From Virgisporangium aurantiacum (GTDB lineage Bacteria; Actinomycetota; Actinomycetes; Mycobacteriales; Micromonosporaceae), in contig NZ_BOPG01000084.1 of the NCBI RefSeq assembly GCF_016863635.1, positions 1 to 64,000 on the forward strand: a DNA stretch of 64,000 bases, read 5' to 3'. Both the position numbers and the translations under genes were made by a program. Each line of letters starts with the position of its first letter. Position 1 is the first letter of the stretch. The notes below the pieces were generated by a model that was not told the DNA's origin, made no database searches, and worked only from the letters and a program-made list of their open reading frames with translations. Below are positions 52,135 through 58,625 of the stretch, in pieces.

Positions 52135-53121
52135 ATGCGGGTCCGGTATGCGCTGTTGGCGCTTCTCACGGTTTTCGTCGCGTCCGGGTGCACGGGCGGG
52201 GACGACGAGCCGGCGGCCGATCGTCCCACCGATCTTCCCACCGTGGCCGCCGGCGCCTGGCGCACGCTGGCCGCGGCGCCGTCGCAACGCACGGAGGTCG
52301 CGGCGGCCGCCATGGGCGGCAGAATCGTGGTGACCGGCGGCTACCGCGCCGACGGGGCAACGGTGTCCACAGTGGAGATCCTCGACACCGCCACCGGTCG
52401 CTGGGAAGCCGGCCCGTCGTTGCCGCTCCCGGTGAACCACGCCATGTCGGTCGCGATCGACAACCGGGTCTACGTGTTCGGCGGGTACCTTCCCGAAAAC
52501 CGACCCACCGACACCACATTCGTGCTCGACGGTGCCGAGTGGCGCCGGCTCGCCCCGATGCCCCGGCCGCGCGCCGCGGCGACCGCGGTGGCGGCCGGCG
52601 GCACGGTGTATGTGGCGGGTGGCATCGGACCGTCGGGGCTGGCCGCCGAGATGCTCGTCTACGACACCGCCACCGACCGATGGACCACCGCCCCCGGCCC
52701 ACCCACCCGCCGCGAACACCTCGGTGGTGCCGGATTCGGCGGGCTCGTCTACACCGTCGGCGGCCGCACCGGCGGGCTCGACACGAATCTCGCCGCGTTC
52801 GAGGCGTACGATCCACGCTCCGGCGCCTGGACCCGCCTGCCCGATCTGCCCACCCCACGCGGCGGTCTCGCGGCCACCGCCACGTGCGCCGGCCAGATCG
52901 TCGCGGTCGGCGGCGAAGCACGCGCCACGTTCGGCGAAGCCGAGGTGTTCGACATTGGAACGGCTACCTGGAAAGCACTCCCGCCGTTACCCACTCCCCG
53001 GCACGGGCTTGGCATTGTCGCGATTCGGAATACCATTTATGCGCTAGCGGGTGGTCCGGAGCCAGGATTGCATGTTGCGGATACGACGGAGGCGATTGAG
53101 ACCGGCGGGGTCTGCCAGTGA
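52135..53121 (+). CDS. Kelch-repeat lipoprotein
   Basis: 328 residues, starting MRVRYALLALLTVFVASGC: a lipoprotein signal with lipobox VASGC (Cys 19). Five to six kelch motifs (WEAGPSLPLPVNHAMSVAI, VYVFGGYL, WRRLAPMPRPRAAATAVA, and so on) form a likely six-bladed beta-propeller outside the membrane. Function unknown; related secreted kelch proteins bind sugars or other proteins. ATG 52135 with GGTGG 8 bases upstream. A TCCACAGTGGA element lies in its STVE codons and it contains one TTA codon. Confidence 0.9.
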   Translation: MRVRYALLALLTVFVASGCTGGDDEPAADRPTDLPTVAAGAWRTLAAAPSQRTEVAAAAMGGRIVVTGGYRADGATVSTVEILDTATGRWEAGPSLPLPVNHAMSVAIDNRVYVFGGYLPENRPTDTTFVLDGAEWRRLAPMPRPRAAATAVAAGGTVYVAGGIGPSGLAAEMLVYDTATDRWTTAPGPPTRREHLGGAGFGGLVYTVGGRTGGLDTNLAAFEAYDPRSGAWTRLPDLPTPRGGLAATATCAGQIVAVGGEARATFGEAEVFDIGTATWKALPPLPTPRHGLGIVAIRNTIYALAGGPEPGLHVADTTEAIETGGVCQ

Positions 53122-53213
53122 GAACACCACCACCCTGGGGTTTACTTAGACAGATTCCATGACACACTTCGGGCGATTATCGAGAACCGCTCACGACACA
53201 CCGGAGAGCAACA

Positions 53214-53738
53214 ATGAGTGGATACACGGTCACTATCACGCCGTCCGGCGGGCAATCCGGTCCGCAGACGACCATTCAGGTCGACACCACGAGCGGGGCC
53301 GCCCGGGTCACCGAACTCACCGTTCGCGCCGGCGGTTCCGGACTCGCCCCGCAGGAACTTCCGGTGATCGACCTCGCGGCTCTGGTGGCCGCGCTCGCAC
53401 CGGGATCGGCCGCACCGGCGCTCACCGCCGCACCGAGCGCACCGGTCGCCACGCAGGCCGCACCGGCACCGGCCACGCGGGGACGGCGGGGACGCAAAGC
53501 CGCCGCCGAGGCACCGAAGAAGGCCACCCGCGGCCGTCGTCGTAGCGCTGCCGCCGCCGAGGCACCGGCGAAGGCCGGCCGCGCCTACCGCCGCATGCCC
53601 GCGCAGGAGGAAGTGCTCGCCGCGTGGAATGAAACCCGCAGCGCCACGCAGGTGGCCAACCACTTCGGCGTCCCGCGCCACACCGCCACGGGTTGGCTGC
53701 GGCGCCTGCGCCAGATGGGCGTCATCGAGTCGTCCTGA
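53214..53738 (+). CDS. Small HTH protein with Ala/Pro linker and RGRR (AT-hook-like) motifs
   Basis: 174 residues. An N-terminal beta-rich part (GYTVTITPSGGQSGPQTTIQV) is followed by an Ala/Pro region with two basic RGRR motifs (TRGRRGRKAA and TRGRRRSAAA) resembling AT hooks. A C-terminal helix-turn-helix follows (EEVLAAWNETRSATQVANHFGVPRHTATGWLRRLRQMG). This suggests a nucleoid-associated or regulatory DNA-binding protein, but I do not recognise a named family. GGAGAG lies 5 bases before the ATG. Confidence 0.85.
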   Translation: MSGYTVTITPSGGQSGPQTTIQVDTTSGAARVTELTVRAGGSGLAPQELPVIDLAALVAALAPGSAAPALTAAPSAPVATQAAPAPATRGRRGRKAAAEAPKKATRGRRRSAAAAEAPAKAGRAYRRMPAQEEVLAAWNETRSATQVANHFGVPRHTATGWLRRLRQMGVIESS

Positions 53739-53745
53739 CCCGTTC

Positions 53746-53783
53746 CGGTAGCGGTGGTTCGGCCGGGCGAATCACCGCTACCG
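53746..53783. terminator. Strong bidirectional hairpin terminator
   Basis: 16-bp stem CGGTAGCGGTGGTTCG / CGAATCACCGCTACCG (one G-T pair), 6-nt loop, between the convergent HTH gene and glgA. The glgA stop codon lies in the right arm. Confidence 0.85.
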
Positions 53784-54962
53784 CGCGGCGGAGCGATACA
53801 CGTCCATCGTCTGCTCCGCAATGGCCGTCCACGAGAAATGCGCAACCGCCCGGCGGCGCCCCGCCTCGCCCATGGCCGTGGCCTTCGCCGGATCGGCGAT
53901 CAACTCGTTGATCGCCGCCGCGAGATCCGCGACGAAGCGGTCTGGATCGAGCGGTGTGCCGGTGCCGTCGGCGACCTGTTCGATCGGTACCAGCAGGCCG
54001 GTTTCGCCGTCGGCGACGACTTCGGGAATGCCACCGGTGGCGGTGGCCACCACGGCGGTTTCACACGCCATCGCCTCGAGGTTCACGATGCCCATCGGCT
54101 CGTAGATCGACGGGCACACGAACACCGTGCTGTGTGTGAGCACCTGGATGACCTCGGGCTTGGGAAGCATCGCCGCGACCCATACCACACGTTCCCGGGT
54201 GGCTCGCAATTCATCGATCAATGTCTCTACTTCTGCCGCGATTTCCGGTGTGTCGGGCGCGCCCGCAAGGAGCACCAGTTGCACCTCCGGCGGAAGCGAC
54301 TTCGCAGCGCGTAACAGGTACGGCAGTCCCTTCTGCCGCGTGATTCGCCCGACAAACGTCACGCTGGGTATTTCCGGATCGATTCCAAGCCGGGTGACGA
54401 CGTCGGTTTGCCGGTCGGGTTTGTACTGTTCGGTGTCGATGCCGTTGTGCACCACCCGGATCCTGGCCGGATCCACCGCCGGGTAAGCGGTCGTCACGTC
54501 GCGCTTCATGCCCTCCGAAACCGCGATCACCGCGTCGGCGGCCTCCAGCGCCGTGCGCTCGACCCATGACGACAGCGCGTAGCCGCCGCCGAGCTGTTCG
54601 GCCTTCCACGGCCGGAGCGGTTCCAGGCTGTGCGTGGTGACTATGTGTGGAACACCGTGCAGCAGCTTCGCGACGTGCCCGGCGAAGTTGGCGTACCAGG
54701 TGTGGGAGTGCACCACGTCGGTTCCGGCGCAGCCGGCGACCATCTCGAGGTCGACCCCCATGGTGCGGAGGGCGGCGTTGGCGCCACTGAGGCCGGGCGG
54801 GTCGCCGTACGCCAGCACGCCGGGCTCGTCGCGCGGGCCGCCGAAACAGTGCACCCGGACGTCGGCCAGCGGCCGCAGCCGCTCGGCGAGGTACTCCACG
54901 TGGACCCCGGCACCGCCGTAGACCTCGGGCGGATACTCACGGGTCAGCAGGTCAACACGCAT
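53778..54962 (-). CDS. glgA: Glycogen synthase / alpha-maltose-1-phosphate synthase type glycosyltransferase
   Basis: 394 residues, a GT-B (GT4-type) transferase: LLTREYPPEVYGGAGVHVEYLAERLR at the N-terminus, VVHSHTWYANFAGH, and in the C-terminal half VTFVGRITRQKGLPYLLRA and PSIYEPMGIVNLEAMACETAVVATATGGIPEVV. This is the actinobacterial GlgA/GlgM group, which transfers glucose from ADP-glucose to glycogen or maltose-1-phosphate. Start ATG 54962. Divergent from glgC, its substrate supplier. Confidence 0.92.
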   Translation of the reverse strand: MRVDLLTREYPPEVYGGAGVHVEYLAERLRPLADVRVHCFGGPRDEPGVLAYGDPPGLSGANAALRTMGVDLEMVAGCAGTDVVHSHTWYANFAGHVAKLLHGVPHIVTTHSLEPLRPWKAEQLGGGYALSSWVERTALEAADAVIAVSEGMKRDVTTAYPAVDPARIRVVHNGIDTEQYKPDRQTDVVTRLGIDPEIPSVTFVGRITRQKGLPYLLRAAKSLPPEVQLVLLAGAPDTPEIAAEVETLIDELRATRERVVWVAAMLPKPEVIQVLTHSTVFVCPSIYEPMGIVNLEAMACETAVVATATGGIPEVVADGETGLLVPIEQVADGTGTPLDPDRFVADLAAAINELIADPAKATAMGEAGRRRAVAHFSWTAIAEQTMDVYRSAAR

Positions 54963-54978
54963 GACGCAAACAATAGGG

Positions 54979-55014
54979 CCCGCCCACTTACCACGGGGGA
55001 GGCGAGTGGGCGGG
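54979..55014. promoter_or_regulatory. Inverted repeat in the glgA leader
   Basis: CCCGCCCACT / AGTGGGCGGG, 10-bp arms with a 16-nt loop, 17 bases upstream of the glgA start codon within the 194-base glgA-glgC gap. Could be an operator or an attenuator-like leader hairpin. Confidence 0.5.
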
Positions 55015-55156
55015 TTGCCACGAACATACCTGGTCGCCGACGCGCGGTCCGCCCGAGGTTCCACCTCCGACCGGTCCGTAGGGGTTCGCAAAGGGTTCGC
55101 CCGCAAGTTGCGGCGTCCCGCTGGTGCCAACCTCCGAAGGTGGTTAGCGTCATTTC

Positions 55157-56389
55157 ATGGCTCCGAAGGTGCTGTCGATCGTGCTCGCCGGCGGCGAGGG
55201 CAAGCGTTTGATGCCGCTCACCGCAGACCGGGCGAAGCCCGGAGTCCCATTCGGCGGAATCTACCGAATGATCGACTTCGTCCTGTCCAACCTGGCCAAC
55301 GCCGGGTACCTGAAGATAGTCGTGCTCACCCAGTACAAGTCGCACTCGCTCGACCGGCACATCACGAAGACCTGGCGGATGTCGACGTTGCTGGGCAACT
55401 ACGTGGCACCGGTGCCGGCGCAGCAGCGCCTCGGGCCCCGCTGGTTCGCCGGGTCGGCCGACGCGATCTACCAGAGCTTCAACCTCATCAACGACGAGAA
55501 GCCCGACTACGTCATCGTGTTCGGGGCCGACCACATCTACCGCATGGACCCGGCGCAGATGGTGGCCGACCACATCGCGTCCGGCGCCGGGGTCACCGTC
55601 GCCGGCATCCGGCAGCCGTTGTCGACGGCCGACCAGTTCGGCGTCATCGAGGTCGGGCCCGACGGCCGGCAGATCCGCGCGTTCCGCGAGAAGCCCACCG
55701 ACGCCGTGGGCCTGCCCGACGCGCCCGACGAGATCTACGCCTCGATGGGCAACTACGTCTTCTCCACCGACCTGCTGGTCGAGGTCATCACCGAAGACGC
55801 CAAGAACTCCGACAGCAAGCACGACATGGGCGGCAGCATCATTCCGATGCTGGTCGAGCGCGGCCTGGCCAACGTGTACGACTTCCGCGAGAACGAACTG
55901 CCCGGCAGCACCGACCGCGACCGCGGCTACTGGCGCGACGTCGGAACGCTCGACTCGTTCTACGACGCGCACATGGACCTGATCGACATCCACCCGGTGT
56001 TCAACCTCTACAACTACGAGTGGCCGATCTACACCGACTACCGCCCGTGGCCGCCGGCGAAGTTCGTGCACGGCTGGGAGGGCCGGGTGGGCCGCGCGGT
56101 CGGCTCGATGGTGTCGCCGGGCGTGGTCATCTCCGGGTCGCTGGTGGAGAACTCGGTGGTGTCGCCGAACGTCAAGGTCCACTCGTGGGCGACCGTGTCG
56201 GGGTCGGTGCTCATGGAGGGCGTCGACATCGGACGCAACGCCGTGGTCCGCAACGCGATCCTGGACAAGAACGTCATGGTGCCCGAGGGGGCGCAGATCG
56301 GCGTCGACCTCGACCGTGACCGCGAGCGGTTCACGGTGTCGGCCAACGGCATCGTGGTGATCGGGAAGGGCCAGAAGGTCGACCCGTGA
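55157..56389 (+). CDS. glgC: Glucose-1-phosphate adenylyltransferase
   Basis: 410 residues. SIVLAGGEGKRLMPLTADRAKPGVPFGG is the nucleotidyltransferase signature; FGADHIYRMD, AFREKPTDA and YWRDVGTLDSFYDAHMDLI are GlgC blocks. The C-terminal left-handed beta-helix starts near residue 310. It makes ADP-glucose for glycogen and trehalose pathways. ATG 55157. Its stop codon directly abuts the convergent SUKH-3 gene stop with no gap and no terminator. Confidence 0.95.
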   Translation: MAPKVLSIVLAGGEGKRLMPLTADRAKPGVPFGGIYRMIDFVLSNLANAGYLKIVVLTQYKSHSLDRHITKTWRMSTLLGNYVAPVPAQQRLGPRWFAGSADAIYQSFNLINDEKPDYVIVFGADHIYRMDPAQMVADHIASGAGVTVAGIRQPLSTADQFGVIEVGPDGRQIRAFREKPTDAVGLPDAPDEIYASMGNYVFSTDLLVEVITEDAKNSDSKHDMGGSIIPMLVERGLANVYDFRENELPGSTDRDRGYWRDVGTLDSFYDAHMDLIDIHPVFNLYNYEWPIYTDYRPWPPAKFVHGWEGRVGRAVGSMVSPGVVISGSLVENSVVSPNVKVHSWATVSGSVLMEGVDIGRNAVVRNAILDKNVMVPEGAQIGVDLDRDRERFTVSANGIVVIGKGQKVDP

Positions 56390-56872
56390 TCACCAGGTCC
56401 CGTCGCGCTTGATCCGGGCCGGCTGGATGCCCAGCACCAGCGCGGTCAGCGCGTCTTCGATGGTGTCGCCGAGGAACCACTCGCCGGTGTGGTCGACCAC
56501 GAACACCCGTCCGTCGCCGTCGATCGCGAGGAGACCGGTGCCGCCGCCCTCGTCGCCGATCGGGGTCAGCTTGGTGTGCAGGGCGCTGCCCAGTGCGGCC
56601 AGCGTGGCGACGGTGGCCTGCACCCGGCCCGGGTCGAGCCGGAACCCGCCCGGCGCCACCTGCCGCCCCTCCTCGCCGGCCGGCATCTCGACCCCGCCGT
56701 ACCGGGCGAACACCTCGATCGCCGGCGGCACGATCGGGTGGCTGCGCCCGTCGGGGGTGGCGTAGCCGGCCAGCATGAGCGCCCACCGGTGGGCCCGCGG
56801 CTCGTCGCGCGTCTGCGGGTCCCAGCCCACCGCCCGGAGAGCGGCCTCGACGTCGAGCGGCAGCGCCCTCAT
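56390..56872 (-). CDS. SUKH-3 domain protein (possible immunity protein)
   Basis: 160 residues. SUKH-3 pattern: VEAALRAVGWDPQTRDEP at the N-terminus, AIEVFARYGGVEM, and the core LTPIGDEGGGTGLLAIDGDGRVFVVDHTGEWFLGDTIEDALTALVLG. Usually an immunity domain for nucleic-acid-modifying toxins. ATG 56872 overlaps the stop of the upstream deaminase-like gene (ATGA), so the pair is co-translated. Its 3' end abuts glgC. Confidence 0.88.
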   Translation of the reverse strand: MRALPLDVEAALRAVGWDPQTRDEPRAHRWALMLAGYATPDGRSHPIVPPAIEVFARYGGVEMPAGEEGRQVAPGGFRLDPGRVQATVATLAALGSALHTKLTPIGDEGGGTGLLAIDGDGRVFVVDHTGEWFLGDTIEDALTALVLGIQPARIKRDGTW

Positions 56873-57261
56873 GCGTCCACCTCGACCCCGAAGAGATCCA
56901 GCAGCACGGCGCACGAGCGGCACGGTGGCTGCACCGCGCCGTGGGTCGGGTCGCCGTCCTCGCGCACCCGCGTCACCACCAGGCGGGCGCCGCGCAGTGC
57001 GGCCTGCGCCTGCGCCGGCGTGAGGTCGAGGCCGGGCGGCAGGTCGGCGCCCGCGGCGAACAGCTGGTCGGAGAGCAGCACCGGCTCGGCGCACCAGCCC
57101 ACGTACCGCTCGCGCCGCGGCACCGGCAGGGTGGCCAGTACCCGGCGGATCATCGGGTGCAGTTCGGGCGGCAGGTCGCCGCGGACCGACGAGTGCGTGT
57201 GCACCCGGCCCTTGACGAGCAGTGCGGCGGCCGTGGCCGGATAGGCGCGCGGTTCGGACAC
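56869..57261 (-). CDS. YwqJ-related putative deaminase (stand-alone)
   Basis: 130 residues from GTG 57261. Deaminase-fold motifs: RVHTHSS near the N-terminus, GWCAEPVLLSD (C-x-E, about residue 56) and QPPCRSCAVLL (PCxxC, about 112), the zinc and catalytic residues of the YwqJ-type deaminase group described in polymorphic toxin systems. There is no signal peptide or trafficking domain. It pairs with the overlapping SUKH-3 gene. Whether it acts on nucleic acids is unknown. Confidence 0.82.
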   Translation of the reverse strand: MSEPRAYPATAAALLVKGRVHTHSSVRGDLPPELHPMIRRVLATLPVPRRERYVGWCAEPVLLSDQLFAAGADLPPGLDLTPAQAQAALRGARLVVTRVREDGDPTHGAVQPPCRSCAVLLDLFGVEVDA

Positions 57262-57264
57262 CGG

Positions 57265-57291
57265 CCGAGCGTATCCACAACGGCCGCTCGG
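57265..57291. promoter_or_regulatory. Inverted repeat with a DnaA-box-like core
   Basis: CCGAGCG / CGCTCGG arms around a 13-base spacer that contains GTATCCACA, 8 of 9 matches to the DnaA box TTATCCACA. It lies 4 bases upstream of the deaminase start codon, in the divergent gap to the gene at 57364. Confidence 0.4.
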
Positions 57292-57363
57292 TGGGCATCC
57301 CGTGCGGCCGTCGCCTGCGATACTGGGGCGCGATTCATAGGGCGGGGCGTAGGAGGCCGGCGC

Positions 57364-57861
57364 GTGCTGGTGGTTGGCCGCTTGGAAATTGGTGAGGACG
57401 CCTGGGTCGAGCTTGTCGGTGAGCCTCCCGACCCATGGAACTTCGACGGCTGGGTCGGGCGGCTGCGGCCGTACGGGCCGGTCACCGAGAACACCCGGTC
57501 CGAGGTGTTCAAGGAGCTCCGTGGCCTGCCGCACTGCGAGTGCCGGGCCACGGTCGACGAGGGCGTGCTGCGGCTCGACGTGTCGGGCTGGCTGCGGCCG
57601 CCCGAGTTCCGGGAGTTCGCCGCCGACCTGGCCGACCTGTTCATCGGCGCGTACCCGATGGGCGGGCGGGGCACGCTGTGGTTCCTCCACGACCAGACGG
57701 CGTACGGCGATCCGCAGGAGCCCGACTCCAGCTACGTGCTCTGGTTCGACGGCGAGCAGGTGCACCTGGGTCACCCGTCGGAGAAGCGCCAGCGCAAGGT
57801 CCTGGGCACGGTGACGTTCCGGGCCCTGCAGGACCGCGTGGTGCCGCTACTCGAGGGGTAG
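57364..57861 (+). CDS. Uncharacterised protein, possible immunity-type protein
   Basis: 165 residues from GTG 57364, with AGGAGG 7 bases upstream. Contains DPWNFDGWVGRLRPYGP near the N-terminus and GGRGTLWFLHDQTAYGDPQEPDSSYVLWF further on, a strand-rich pattern vaguely like Imm7-type immunity proteins, without firm family match. Soluble and acidic. Placed between two deaminase/SUKH genes; the convergent SUKH-3 gene overlaps its 3' end by 15 bases. Confidence 0.75.
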   Translation: MLVVGRLEIGEDAWVELVGEPPDPWNFDGWVGRLRPYGPVTENTRSEVFKELRGLPHCECRATVDEGVLRLDVSGWLRPPEFREFAADLADLFIGAYPMGGRGTLWFLHDQTAYGDPQEPDSSYVLWFDGEQVHLGHPSEKRQRKVLGTVTFRALQDRVVPLLEG

Positions 57862-58554
57862 CAGCGGCCCGCCGCGCACCATCCACACCAGTGCCGCGTC
57901 GAACGAGTCGGCCACCAGGTAGTCGTCGGCCCAGTGCAGCAGGAACACCCGGCCGTCGCCGTCGATCACGAGGTCGCCGGGGCCGTCTTCATGGTCACCG
58001 ACCGGTGCGACGGCGATTCCGGTGCGCGCGATGAACGACCGGAGCCCGTCGGCGCCCACCCGGTCGGGGATCGGGAAGAACCGGCTGGCGAACCCGCCGT
58101 CGGCCGACTCACCCACCCCCCGTTGCGAAATCCGCAGGCCGCCGAACTCGGTCAGCGCCGCCAGCGCGGCACCGGTGAAGTCGACGCCGGCGAACGCGGT
58201 GGCGACCTGCGGGGTGGCCAGCCACGCCGTCACCACGGCGGCCCGGTCGCGGGCCGGCCACCAACCGGCCGTTTCCAGTGCCGCCCGCACGTCGGGCGGG
58301 AACCGGTCGCGGGCGGCCCGGTGCGCGGCGTACTGGGTGGCGACCAGGTCGGCCGGCAGCGCGCCCCACGGCGTCAGCTCACCGGTCTCCTTGTCGACCA
58401 CGACGGTGGGCTGCGTGGTGACCGCGGGAACCGGGCCGGACCAGGCCACCTGCCGCCACGCGACGAATGCCTCTTCGAACTCGGCCAGCCCGAGTTCGGC
58501 CGGGGCACAGCCGAAATGCTCCCGTACCGCCTCGGCCGCATCGGCTCGACTCAT
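57847..58554 (-). CDS. Two-domain protein with C-terminal SUKH-3
   Basis: 235 residues from ATG 58554 (MSRADAAEAV). Residues 1-80 look like a YrhB/Imm-type domain (FVAWRQVAW, then VVVDKETGELTPWGALP), and about 90-235 is SUKH-3 (ALETAGWWPARD, AALTEFGGLRI, DLVIDGDGRVFLLHWADDYLVADSFDAALVWMVRG). This kind of fused immunity module is typical of multi-immunity loci. Divergent from the large deaminase protein across a 71-base gap with two palindromes. Confidence 0.85.
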   Translation of the reverse strand: MSRADAAEAVREHFGCAPAELGLAEFEEAFVAWRQVAWSGPVPAVTTQPTVVVDKETGELTPWGALPADLVATQYAAHRAARDRFPPDVRAALETAGWWPARDRAAVVTAWLATPQVATAFAGVDFTGAALAALTEFGGLRISQRGVGESADGGFASRFFPIPDRVGADGLRSFIARTGIAVAPVGDHEDGPGDLVIDGDGRVFLLHWADDYLVADSFDAALVWMVRGGPLLPLE

Positions 58555-58570
58555 CACGGTTGATTCCTTC

Positions 58571-58592
58571 CGGTGCACCGAAGTCGCCTTCG
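58571..58592. promoter_or_regulatory. Adjacent palindromes in the divergent SUKH/deaminase promoter region
   Basis: CGGTGCACCG (58571-58580, perfect) is followed directly by CGAAG-TCGC-CTTCG (58579-58592). Both sit midway between the start codons at 58554 (minus) and 58626 (plus). Confidence 0.4.
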
Positions 58593-58625
58593 CTCAGTAT
58601 GGTTACCAGGTCGAAAGGCAGCGTG

